A stretch of DNA of 11,566 bases, from the NCBI GenBank assembly GCA_027343725.1, contig DAHWKH010000029.1:1-11566 (forward strand), given 5' to 3'. Below are positions 1 through 5,959 of this stretch, one piece after another. Within the stretch, counting starts at the first letter, position 1; each line of letters opens with the position of its first letter. This DNA is from Acidiferrobacteraceae bacterium (GTDB taxonomy: Bacteria; Pseudomonadota; Gammaproteobacteria; Acidiferrobacterales; Acidiferrobacteraceae). A model generated the notes under the pieces. It searched no databases. It was not told the origin of the DNA and saw only the letters and a program-made list of their open reading frames with translations. A program made the position numbers and the translations under genes.

Positions 1-2
1 CC

Positions 3-644
3 GGCCCGTACGCCGTGTTCGAGGTGTCCGACACCGGCAGCGGCATGGATCAGGCCGTCGGGGCGCGGATGTTCGAGCCGTTTTTTACGACCAAGGAGGG
101 GGCGCGGGGCATCGGCCTCAGCGTCGTACTGAGCGTCGTCAAGGCCTATCGCGGGGCCATCGACCTGGAGACGGAGCCCGGGGAGGGCACCACGGTCCGG
201 GTGTTCCTGCCGGCCGCGCCCGAGCGGGAACGGCGCAGGCCGATCCCGTTGCCCAAACCGGCGTCGAGCGCGCACCACACCATCCTGTTCGTGGATGACG
301 AGGAGATGCTGCGCTCGCTCGCCCAACGCGCATTGGAGCCCCTGGGATTCCGTGTCCTCCTGGCGCCCGACGGCGTCGAGGCAGTCCGGCTGTTCAAGGA
401 AAACCGCGGCATCGATCTCGTGGTTCTCGATCTGTCCATGCCGCGCAAGGGTGGCGAGGACGCCTTCAAGGAAATGCAGACCGTGGACGCGCGCGTGCCC
501 GTGCTCTTGTGTTGCGGCTACGATGAGGCAAGCGCGAGGGAAAAGATGAGCGGCTCGCGTTTCGCGGGGTACCTGGCCAAGCCCTTCGGCGTGGGCGCGC
601 TCGTCGATATGGTGCGCAACACATTGTCCAGGACGCACCCATGA
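3..644 (+). CDS. Hybrid sensor histidine kinase, C-terminal part (HATPase + receiver)
   Basis: The frame is open to the left edge, so this is the 3' end of a larger gene whose sensor, dimerisation and N-box parts lie outside the window. The visible protein begins inside the GHKL ATPase domain: G1 box (DTGSGM), F box (FEPFFTTK) and a G2 box (ARGIGLS, where the first glycine of the common GTGLGL pattern is replaced), ending in GTTVRVFLP. A proline/arginine-rich linker leads into a receiver domain with the acidic pair DDEE, a phosphoacceptor Asp in VVLDLSMP (codon 429-431) and the conserved Lys in LAKPFG. Such kinases autophosphorylate on His and pass phosphate to the attached receiver. The FEPFFTTK style resembles PAS-containing NtrB-like hybrid kinases. 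The input signal cannot be inferred. A GGDEF gene and a response regulator follow on the same strand and may be functional partners. Confidence 0.93.
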   Translation, partial: GPYAVFEVSDTGSGMDQAVGARMFEPFFTTKEGARGIGLSVVLSVVKAYRGAIDLETEPGEGTTVRVFLPAAPERERRRPIPLPKPASSAHHTILFVDDEEMLRSLAQRALEPLGFRVLLAPDGVEAVRLFKENRGIDLVVLDLSMPRKGGEDAFKEMQTVDARVPVLLCCGYDEASAREKMSGSRFAGYLAKPFGVGALVDMVRNTLSRTHP

Positions 645-645
645 G

Positions 646-665
646 TTTTCTACTTTCATAGAAAA
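646..665 (+). terminator. A/T-rich inverted repeat after the kinase gene
   Basis: A perfect 7-bp inverted repeat, TTTTCTA / TAGAAAA, with a 6-base loop begins two bases after the kinase stop codon. It is notably A/T-rich for this genome. No uridine tract follows, so a weak terminator or a protein-binding palindrome are both possible. Confidence 0.3.
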
Positions 666-707
666 TCGGACCTACGTCTGATTAGGGGCGGACGGGAGGT
701 TTGTACA

Positions 708-722
708 ATGGCCGCTCGATAA
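708..722 (+). other. Possible mini-ORF (M-A-A-R) upstream of the GGDEF gene
   Basis: The strongest Shine-Dalgarno match in this leader, GGGAGGT (694-700), lies 7 bases before an ATG at 708. That ATG opens a frame of only four codons (Met-Ala-Ala-Arg) ending in TAA at 720-722, out of frame with the GGDEF gene whose ATG is at 737. It may be a leader peptide or coincidence. The bases TACAAT (704-709) also resemble a -10 box; if that is a promoter the mini-ORF would not be in the transcript. Confidence 0.22.
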
Positions 723-736
723 AACGGGTTAATCAG

Positions 737-1753
737 ATGGGTCCGGACGAAAGCCGCGGGAACGTCGTGGGGACGGGGTTTGAGTGGCTCATGCAAATCG
801 CCTACCTCGCGGGTAAGTCCTTGGACCTGGATGAGGCGATGCCGGCGACCCTGGAGGCGATGGCTGAGCTGATTCCCGCGGAGCACGTGGTCCTGCTCCA
901 GCTCGAAGGAGACACCATGGAAGTGCGCGCACGCCGGTCCCGCGACGGGGGGGTGGGGGCAATCAGCAATGGGGCCTTCAAGAGATCCGTGGAGTCAAAT
1001 CCGTGCGCGCTCGACATGGTGCGCGTCGGGCCGGACCAGAAGGCGCCGCAGCTTCCCTATCTGATGAATGCCGGATCGGACGGCGCGGTCGCCCTGACGA
1101 TTCCGCTCGCCGTCGACTACGTGTGCGTCGGACGCCTCGACTTCATACGCGGCGGGTCCGCGGAGGAGTTCCAGGGATGGGAGCGGCATTTTGCGCAAGC
1201 CTGCGCGCGGATCGTGGCGCTCGCGGTGCGCAACGGCGCGGAATACGCGCGCGTCGCGTGGCTCGCCGAGCACGACCCGCTGACCGGCATCGGCAATCGA
1301 CGAAATTTCGACATAGCCTTGAATCGGGAGCTCGCGCGCGCCGAGCGCTACCGGCGGGACGTATCCCTGCTGCTGATCGATCTCGATGATTTCAAGGAGG
1401 CGAACAGCCACCTCGGGCTGTCCGGGGGCGATGAGATCTTGCGGCGCACGGCGCGGGTATTGGCCGAGCGCGCCCGCAAGGGCGTGGATATCTCCTGCCG
1501 CATCGGCGGCGACGAGTTTGCGATGATCCTCCCGGAGATCGGCGAGACGCTCGCGGATGACCTGGCGGCGCGGCTCGTGAAGGACGTGGCGCAGGCCACC
1601 ATGTCCCTTTGGCCCATGCGCTTTTCCTACAGCATCTCCACCTACCCGAGCACGTCCGCGGAGTTTCTGCGGCGGGCGGCGGACGCCAAGCTGATGGCGG
1701 CGAAAAACCGTAAGGGGCGTGTGGCCATTCCGGCACGCGGCGCCGTTCCGTGA
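737..1753 (+). CDS. GAF-like/GGDEF diguanylate cyclase
   Basis: Predicted to make cyclic di-GMP from two GTP. Of 338 residues, about 15-165 form a GAF-like sensor region (weakly recognisable, no transmembrane segment, so cytoplasmic) and about 178-330 form the GGDEF domain. That domain shows the entry motif DPLTGIGNRR, the metal-binding LIDLDDFKEAN, the SGGDEIL segment (the usual GHxxGD is altered to GLSGGD) and the signature RIGGDEFAMILPE. The inhibitory I-site, normally RxxD ahead of GGDEF, reads KGVD here, so product inhibition may be weak. The active-site signature is intact, so activity is likely. ATG 737 was chosen: an in-frame TTG at 701 would put the GGGAGGT sequence directly against the start codon with no spacing. 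ATG 737 itself has no clear ribosome-binding site. There is no EAL domain. The gene sits between two phosphorelay genes. Confidence 0.93.
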   Translation: MGPDESRGNVVGTGFEWLMQIAYLAGKSLDLDEAMPATLEAMAELIPAEHVVLLQLEGDTMEVRARRSRDGGVGAISNGAFKRSVESNPCALDMVRVGPDQKAPQLPYLMNAGSDGAVALTIPLAVDYVCVGRLDFIRGGSAEEFQGWERHFAQACARIVALAVRNGAEYARVAWLAEHDPLTGIGNRRNFDIALNRELARAERYRRDVSLLLIDLDDFKEANSHLGLSGGDEILRRTARVLAERARKGVDISCRIGGDEFAMILPEIGETLADDLAARLVKDVAQATMSLWPMRFSYSISTYPSTSAEFLRRAADAKLMAAKNRKGRVAIPARGAVP

Positions 1754-1757
1754 ACGG
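1743..1757 (+). terminator. Small hairpin over the GGDEF stop codon
   Basis: CCGTTC / GAACGG form a perfect 6-bp stem with a 3-base loop, and the stop codon TGA (1751-1753) lies within it. G-rich sequence rather than T-rich sequence follows, so this is at best a weak or Rho-assisted terminator. Confidence 0.28.
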
Positions 1758-1796
1758 GGTGTTGGGGCAGGACGGAAGCGACCACCGACAGATGGG

Positions 1797-1825
1797 CTGA
1801 CAGGTGGTGGAGAATTGGCTATAAA
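1797..1825 (+). promoter_or_regulatory. Sigma70-type promoter before the response regulator
   Basis: CTGACA (1797-1802) and TATAAA (1820-1825) are separated by exactly 17 bases, each one mismatch from the sigma70 consensus. This is the best promoter-like sequence in the window. Transcription would start near 1832, only about 8 bases before the ATG at 1840, cutting into the Shine-Dalgarno sequence. This bears on which start codon the following gene uses. Confidence 0.6.
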
Positions 1826-1839
1826 AAGGAAGGGGCACG

Positions 1840-2508
1840 ATGACGACACGATTGGCAAGGACAGGTATGGCGACAGGGGCATCGGAGGCACGCAGGCGCG
1901 ACGCAGGGACCATGCGCAGGGCCCGCCAGATCCTTTTGATCGAGGACGAGAGCGTGGCCGGGCAGGCGCTCTCGCAATCCCTGCAGGCGATCGGCATGGT
2001 CTGTCGCTGGGTGGCCACTTTCGAGGAGGCCCAGGCCGCGTGGAAGGAGGCCTCGTACGATGCGGTGATCACCGACATCATGCTCGATACCGGTCGTCCC
2101 GACGGGCTCGAGGTGTTGCGCAAAATCGAGCAGGCGGGGATGCCGATCCCGGTGGTCGTGATCAGCGCGTTCGCAGATCAGACGCGGGTCAAGGAGGCGC
2201 TCAATCACGGGGCCGCGTATCTTCTCGAGAAACCGTTTTCCACCAATGACTTGAAACGGGTTCTTGAGAGGTTATGGCAGGAACCGAAGGGGCTCATCGG
2301 GGCCCGCGAACGGGCGCTCAACCAAGCGACGCTCACCAACAAGGAGTGTGAGGTCGCCCGTCTTTTGCTGAAGGGCCTGTCGACGCAGGAGATGGCGCGG
2401 CTGACCGGGAATTCGGAAAAAACCCTGAAGCAGCATATCAGCACGATTTACGAGAAGTGCGGGGTCTCGAGCCGCACCGAATTCTTCCATTACATATTCC
2501 CCACCTGA
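1840..2508 (+). CDS. Response regulator, receiver + LuxR/NarL-type DNA-binding domain
   Basis: A 222-residue two-domain regulator. The receiver (about 28-145) has the acidic pair E35/D36, phosphoacceptor D79 (VITDIML), switch Ser109 and conserved Lys131 (LLEKPFS). The C-terminal domain (about 164-222) is a GerE/LuxR-type helix-turn-helix: LTNKECEVARLLLKGLS, then TQEMA, then KTLKQHISTIYEKCGVSSR. It should bind DNA when phosphorylated. ATG 1840 has a strong purine-rich site AAGGAAGGGG ahead of it, but the receiver fold begins only at residue 28 and the promoter at 1797-1825 would start transcription near 1832. An in-frame ATG at 1912 would give a normal-length receiver but has poor spacing to AGGGA. 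The first 24 residues are therefore uncertain. The partner may be the hybrid kinase upstream. Targets are unknown; the stress genes downstream are candidates by position only. Confidence 0.93.
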   Translation: MTTRLARTGMATGASEARRRDAGTMRRARQILLIEDESVAGQALSQSLQAIGMVCRWVATFEEAQAAWKEASYDAVITDIMLDTGRPDGLEVLRKIEQAGMPIPVVVISAFADQTRVKEALNHGAAYLLEKPFSTNDLKRVLERLWQEPKGLIGARERALNQATLTNKECEVARLLLKGLSTQEMARLTGNSEKTLKQHISTIYEKCGVSSRTEFFHYIFPT

Positions 2509-2611
2509 TCGACGCGGCGGCCTGCGGGTAGGTCCTGAGGTCGATGGCATGGCACTCAGGTCTTGCTAAGGTTTGGCGACGCTCACGACCGATCAGAAAA
2601 GGTGATGGACA

Positions 2612-2794
2612 ATGGGCTCGTACTCCTTGCTGGGTATCGTCGTGATTATCCTCGATGTCATCGCCATCATCAGTATCGTGATCGGGTCCGCGGGGGTGAT
2701 GCACAAGGTCATCTGGACCGTAGTCGTGTTGATATTCCCGGTGGTGGGGATGATCGTGTATTACCTGGTCGGCCGCAGCGCGCGCGATGCGTGA
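2612..2794 (+). CDS. Small two-helix membrane protein, PLDc_N-like
   Basis: A 60-residue protein made almost entirely of two hydrophobic helices (about 4-27 and 32-53), with a short charged tail (GRSARDA). The pattern HKVIWTVVVLIFPVVGMIVYYLVGRS is typical of the phospholipase D N-terminal membrane domain (PLDc_N), which often occurs alone as a small inner-membrane protein of unknown role. The start is supported by AAAAGGTGA at 2597-2605, six bases upstream. It is followed after 50 bases by the YtxH-like gene, so the two may be co-transcribed. No catalytic residues are present, and it is not an enzyme by itself. Confidence 0.82.
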   Translation: MGSYSLLGIVVIILDVIAIISIVIGSAGVMHKVIWTVVVLIFPVVGMIVYYLVGRSARDA

Positions 2795-2844
2795 GCGGGC
2801 GCGAGACGGAATGTCCCCCTATGGATTTCCCGGAGGTGTATGAC

Positions 2845-3216
2845 ATGGAAGCGAATACCCAATACAGGCCGGTATTGCAGGAACGCGCAGGACCCAAGGT
2901 GATGATGTTCGTGGGCGGCATGGCGCTCGGTTACGCCATCGCCACCCTGTTTGCGCCGAAGTCCGGTCGCGAGATCCGCTCGTCCCTATCCGGGTACGCC
3001 AAGAATACGAGCGAGAACGTGTCGGGCGCCATGCGCAGCGCCGTCAATGCCGCGCGCGACGCCGGCCGCAGCGTGAGCCAGCGGGTCTCGGAAGCCCTCG
3101 ACCAGGGTAAGGAAAAAGCGAAACAAGCCGCCGATACCGCGGCCTCCAAGGCCGGTACGAGCGCCCGTAGCGCCGAAGAGGCGGTCCACGAACGCGCCGC
3201 CCCGGGCTATCAGTGA
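2845..3216 (+). CDS. YtxH-like stress-associated protein
   Basis: A 123-residue protein with a YtxH-type N-terminus: a glycine-rich hydrophobic segment (about residues 18-37, VGGMALGYAIATLFAPKSG) followed by the APKSGREIR motif, where the family typically leaves the membrane. The rest (about 40-115) is a long Ala/Lys/Glu/Ser-rich amphipathic helix, similar in composition to LEA-type or apolipoprotein-like stress proteins. The family is often induced under general stress, but its molecular role is not established. The start at 2845 is chosen because GGAGGTG (2832-2838) lies six bases ahead; an upstream in-frame ATG at 2821 lacks such a site. It is flanked by the small membrane protein and the ferritin-like gene. 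Confidence 0.85.
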   Translation: MEANTQYRPVLQERAGPKVMMFVGGMALGYAIATLFAPKSGREIRSSLSGYAKNTSENVSGAMRSAVNAARDAGRSVSQRVSEALDQGKEKAKQAADTAASKAGTSARSAEEAVHERAAPGYQ

Positions 3217-3219
3217 CAC

Positions 3220-3235
3220 TCGGACCAAGGTCCGA
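3220..3235 (+). terminator. Inverted repeat after the YtxH-like gene
   Basis: TCGGACC / GGTCCGA form a near-continuous 7-bp palindrome around AA, starting three bases after the YtxH stop codon. It could fold as a 5-bp stem with a 6-base loop. No T-tract follows. Either a weak transcription or RNA-stability element, or an operator for the next gene. Confidence 0.3.
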
Positions 3236-3307
3236 TCGCGTGCCAGCCGCGTCCATTCGAGAATGCTCCATGGGCGCATGAGGGCGCCGACCGCTGAAGG
3301 AGGGAGC

Positions 3308-3898
3308 ATGGCAAGGTGCGTGGCAAGGGAACTGGTCGAGGGAAGCGGTATCGATGCCGGGCGGCTCGTGGATCTTCTGGTCGAACGCGCCATGGCGGAG
3401 GTCGGAAACTACTACTATTACACACTCCTGCGGCTGCACCTCGTGGGCGTCGAAGGGGACGCCCTGCGGCGGGTCATCGACGATGCGCGGGAGGAAGACC
3501 GCAACCACTACGAGGTGCTCGTGCCCCGGATATTCGAGTTAGGGGGGAGCCTGCCCGCCGTACTCGGCGGTTCGGGGGGGCTCGCCGCCCTCCAGGATCT
3601 GCCGGCCGAGGCGGACGTGCCGGACATCCTGCCCGTTCTCCTCAAATCAGCGGAGGAATCGGTGCGCGCCTATACGCACCTGTGCGCGCTGACCTCCGGG
3701 AAGGACCATCGCACCTACAACCTCGTGCTGGCCATTCTGCACGAGGAGATCGCCCACCAGGTGTGGTTTCTGGAGTTCCTGGGGCGCGGGCTCGCCGAAC
3801 CCCGGTCCTATCACCAGCGCGCCATCTCTCCGTTCGTCACGCCGTTTTTGCAGTCGCCCCGGGTCGCGGGTTTGAAGACACCCGCGTATCCCGCCTAA
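3308..3898 (+). CDS. Ferritin-like protein of the DPSL (COG2406-like) type
   Basis: A 196-residue four-helix ferritin-like protein. Likely metal-binding residues are E31 (helix A, EVGNYYYYTLLRLH), E63/D64 with H67 (EEDRNHYE), E117 (EESVRAY) and E147 with H150 (HEEIAH). The segment PRIFELGGSLP after helix B is typical of Dps-like (DPSL) relatives of bacterioferritin, which use a dinuclear iron site to remove peroxide and store iron. Where bacterioferritin has ExxH in helix B, this protein has DRNH with a Glu just before, so ligand geometry may differ. The start at 3308 is preceded by AAGGAGGGA (3297-3305); an upstream in-frame ATG at 3263 has no such site. It sits in a run of small stress-type genes, consistent with oxidative or metal stress defence. 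Family-level confidence is good; activity is inferred. Confidence 0.85.
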   Translation: MARCVARELVEGSGIDAGRLVDLLVERAMAEVGNYYYYTLLRLHLVGVEGDALRRVIDDAREEDRNHYEVLVPRIFELGGSLPAVLGGSGGLAALQDLPAEADVPDILPVLLKSAEESVRAYTHLCALTSGKDHRTYNLVLAILHEEIAHQVWFLEFLGRGLAEPRSYHQRAISPFVTPFLQSPRVAGLKTPAYPA

Positions 3899-3919
3899 GG
3901 TCAGATTCGACCTTAGGCG
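3892..3919 (+). terminator. Strong 11-bp hairpin over the ferritin-like gene stop codon
   Basis: CGCCTAAGGTC and GACCTTAGGCG form a perfect 11-bp stem with a 6-base loop (AGATTC). The stop codon TAA of the ferritin-like gene (3896-3898) lies in the left arm. The following sequence TCTCGCTCGAT is only weakly T-rich, so it may act as a Rho-independent-like terminator or as a 3' stabilising hairpin. Confidence 0.5.
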
Positions 3920-3962
3920 TCTCGCTCGATAATCCGCCATATGGACTGCGTCCGGAGGCGGC

Positions 3963-4202
3963 ATGCGTGCACGAGTGATGATCGCGGCGGGCCTCGTTTT
4001 GGTCAGCTGCGCATCGGGGGCGAGAGTCTCAAGGGTCGATCTGAACAGTCCCAATGATCACGACGGCCGATCGCATATCGGGCCCATGATCCGTGCCCCG
4101 TTGACGGGGCATCGGACGGATGAGCGCGGTGACCGGGATCGGGACCGCAATCAGGATCGGGATCGGGACCGCGGGCACTACGGCGATTCGGACTCGCGCT
4201 GA
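3963..4202 (+). CDS. Small lipoprotein with Arg-Asp repeat tail
   Basis: A 79-residue protein with a short signal peptide (MRARVMIAAGLVLVSC) whose lipobox L13-V-S-C16 predicts lipid attachment at Cys16, so it is probably anchored in the envelope. The mature part is very polar, and residues 55-71 consist largely of alternating Arg-Asp pairs with one Arg-Asn-Gln-Asp interruption, followed by a GHYGDSDSR end. The translation start has GGAGG (3954-3958) four bases ahead. I do not recognise a family. Alternating charge suggests an unstructured segment that could interact with polyanions, metals or other envelope proteins, but that is speculation. It lies between the ferritin-like gene and the BON lipoprotein gene. 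Because of the signal peptide and ribosome site I think it is real. Confidence 0.68.
   Translation: MRARVMIAAGLVLVSCASGARVSRVDLNSPNDHDGRSHIGPMIRAPLTGHRTDERGDRDRDRNQDRDRDRGHYGDSDSR
4135..4172 (+). repeat. Short tandem hexamer repeat encoding Arg-Asp
   Basis: GGGATCGGGACCGC occurs exactly at 4135-4148 and again at 4159-4172, within a run of CGGGAT/CGGGAC hexamers broken by CGCAAT and CAGGAT. The unit is in frame with the lipoprotein gene, so gain or loss of units would change tail length without a frameshift. Confidence 0.85.
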
Positions 4203-4318
4203 GGGTCGGGCCCGGAAGGGTGGGCGCGCGGCCGGCGAGCCGGTAGACTGAAGGGATGCCTGGCGGCTTGTTGGGCAAGCGTCAGTGGGCGACAACAACA
4301 ATGAGAGGGCGACTAGCG

Positions 4319-4666
4319 ATGAAAAGACAAGGGATGTCTGTTCCGAAGAGGCTCGTGCTGGCGGTCATGATGGGGACGGTCGTGGCGCTGAGCGTCGGAT
4401 GCTCCACCATGGGCAGTCAGGAAACCACCAAGCAATATTTCCATGACGCCGCCATCACCTCCAAAATCAAGGCGCGCCTGCTTCAGGATCAGGCCTTGCG
4501 TGGTCTCCAGGTCAAGGTCGACACGTACCGCGGCCACGTCATTCTGAGTGGCTTCGTCAATCACCAAAGCCAGGTCCGCCAGGCCTTGCACATCGCGCGC
4601 ACGACCCCGGGTGTCGTGAGCGTGCGCAACGACTTGGTGGTCAAGAAGACCACCGTCAGCGGCTAG
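4319..4666 (+). CDS. BON-domain lipoprotein (OsmY-like)
   Basis: A 115-residue protein with a basic N-terminus, a hydrophobic signal segment and a lipobox ending LSVGC, then a single BON domain: DAAITSKIKARLLQDQ, LQVKVDTYRGHVILSGFV, and PGVVSVRNDLVVK. BON domains are found in OsmY and related periplasmic or outer-membrane-attached proteins and are thought to contact phospholipid or envelope surfaces, often during osmotic or membrane stress. ATG 4319 is chosen because GAGAGGG (4303-4309) lies nine bases upstream and the signal peptide then starts normally; in-frame ATGs at 4256 and 4301 would extend it. The gene ends at 4666, directly against the converging gene at 4667. Confidence 0.88.
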   Translation: MKRQGMSVPKRLVLAVMMGTVVALSVGCSTMGSQETTKQYFHDAAITSKIKARLLQDQALRGLQVKVDTYRGHVILSGFVNHQSQVRQALHIARTTPGVVSVRNDLVVKKTTVSG

Positions 4667-4672
4667 CTACGG
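4653..4672. terminator. Imperfect hairpin at the convergent gene junction
   Basis: CCGT-C-AGC pairs with GCT-ACGG (7 bp with one bulged C, 5-base loop). It covers the stop codons of both the BON gene and the opposing diiron gene, which are immediately adjacent. No T-tract is seen on either side, so a bidirectional terminator role is only a possibility. Confidence 0.22.
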
Positions 4673-5542
4673 AAAGGTCAGAGGAAGCCCGAGCGCGCGC
4701 AAGCGCGTGACGGTGGGCGCGAGGCAATGCGCGACGAAGCGGTGGCGGTCGGCACTCGCCGCCGCGCGCGCCCGCCAGGGGCCCTCGGGCAAACCGGCCG
4801 CCCGATACAGGCTTGCCGGGGGGTAATAGAACGCCCGCACGAAGCGCGCGAGCAGCGATTTGAGGGTGTGGGCGAGCAGGCGGCGCGAGAGCGCGTTGGT
4901 GGCGCCGAGTCGGCGCTTGAGCACTTCGCGCCCGTAAGCGATGTGCCGCGCTTCGTCGGTGCTGTGAAGCACCGAGAGTTCCACGGTCACGGGACAGATC
5001 CCCTGGGCGTGGAGTCGGATGTAGCGGTTGAGGCGGTCCGGGACCTCCTCACCCAAGAGGATCGCCCCCCAAAAGAGCGTCGAGCCGAAGGGCAGCCTGC
5101 GCCCCAGAACCGTGAGCACTCGATCTTCCTCGTAATCCCACTGCGCCTCGAGCCGCGCCCGCTTCAGGAACTCGAGGAACATCAGGCTGTGCCCGGCCTC
5201 CTCGCGGAGTTCGTGGAGCTGATAGATGCGCGCCGCGCGCCCTTCCTGGCGGGCCGAGCGCGCCAGGCGCTCGAGGAACAGGCCCTCGAGCCAGATCCCG
5301 GTGTCCAGAAAGTGGGCGAATTCATAGTGGGATAGGCGCTGGCGCGTTGCGAGCGGCAACGCGTCGTACTCGCGGACGCCGGCGAGCGAGACCGCGGCCT
5401 CGGGCAGCCAGAACATCGCATGCGAGAGTCGATCCCAATTCACGCGCGCGACGGGGTCGCGATACGGCAGGCTGTGACGCGCGAGCCGTGTCGCGTGTTC
5501 GGCGAAAAGCGGGACCGGTCTCATGGGATTCGTATCGGCCAT
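4667..5542 (-). CDS. AurF-like diiron oxygenase family protein
   Basis: A 291-residue protein resembling the AurF (p-aminobenzoate N-oxygenase) family of ferritin-fold diiron enzymes. All metal-ligand positions can be placed: E86 (WLEGLF), E115 and H118 (EEAGH), E166 (GEEVPD), H193, E197 and H200 (HSTDEARH). The spacing H-x3-E-x2-H and the 27-residue gap from E166 to H193 match AurF, which carries a third histidine ligand. Known members oxidise aryl amines or other substrates using dioxygen; the substrate here is unknown and no biosynthetic genes are nearby. The start at 5542 (MADTNPMRP) has no Shine-Dalgarno sequence; ATG 5524 is an alternative. TATACT lies 9 bases ahead of ATG 5542 on this strand, so a very short or absent leader is possible. 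Confidence 0.82.
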   Translation of the reverse strand: MADTNPMRPVPLFAEHATRLARHSLPYRDPVARVNWDRLSHAMFWLPEAAVSLAGVREYDALPLATRQRLSHYEFAHFLDTGIWLEGLFLERLARSARQEGRAARIYQLHELREEAGHSLMFLEFLKRARLEAQWDYEEDRVLTVLGRRLPFGSTLFWGAILLGEEVPDRLNRYIRLHAQGICPVTVELSVLHSTDEARHIAYGREVLKRRLGATNALSRRLLAHTLKSLLARFVRAFYYPPASLYRAAGLPEGPWRARAAASADRHRFVAHCLAPTVTRLRALGLPLTFP

Positions 5543-5644
5543 AGGGGCGGCAGTATACCGCCCTTTGGGAGGTGCCTCCTAGGGCCCTTGGCGCTTGGTC
5601 GTTTTCGGGTGAAGTGCCCCCCTTTTGGGCCGGGACAGGCCTCG

Positions 5645-5673
5645 TTGCAGTGCGCCGCTCCCTGGGTTAGGCT
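5645..5673 (+). promoter_or_regulatory. Possible tRNA promoter
   Basis: TTGCAG (5645-5650) and TAGGCT (5668-5673) are 17 bases apart, with a GC-rich discriminator after them as is common for stable RNA promoters. Each box matches the consensus at only three positions, so this is tentative. Confidence 0.3.
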
Positions 5674-5685
5674 TGGCCGCCAGTC

Positions 5686-5776
<91 letters not shown>

Positions 5777-5935
5777 CTTCCAATAGCCCGACACGCGGGC
5801 CCAGCCCGGCCGGCGTTCCATCGTCCGTGATGATTTGCGCCACACCCACGCATTGACGCCCGGCTTGTCCATCAGGCCCCCCCAAATCTTATGGCCGTTC
5901 TCCTGGCAGTCTCCGGGCTGTTGGCAAACCCGCGG

Positions 5936-5953
5936 GGATGCGTACTTGCATCC
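5936..5953 (-). terminator. Hairpin just downstream of the Kir channel gene
   Basis: GGATGC and GCATCC form a perfect 6-bp stem with a 6-base loop, starting six bases past the channel's stop codon on the - strand. The - strand sequence beyond it contains only a short GTTT. Plausible weak terminator. Confidence 0.35.
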
Positions 5954-5959
5954 GACCCC

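Noticed and set aside
947..953. Run of seven G bases inside the GGDEF gene as a phase-variation tract
   Set aside because: The protein is continuous and in frame through it, and in a GC-rich genome a run of this length is not strong evidence.
995..1891. Long - strand open frame across the GGDEF gene
   Set aside because: It overlaps a clear diguanylate cyclase gene, has no recognisable domain, and long antisense frames are expected in GC-rich DNA.
2534..2560. CCTGAG ... CTCAGG inverted repeat after the response regulator gene
   Set aside because: Six-base arms with a 15-base loop and only a short T-rich tail; not convincing as a terminator.
2563..2844. Upstream extension of the YtxH-like frame beginning at 2563
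   Set aside because: It overlaps the PLDc_N-like gene in another frame, its residues look like shadow coding, and the GGAGGTG site points to the start at 2845.
5568..5579. GGAGG-TG-CCTCC palindrome upstream of the tRNA
   Set aside because: Stem of only 5 bp with a 2-base loop; too weak to call a terminator or operator.
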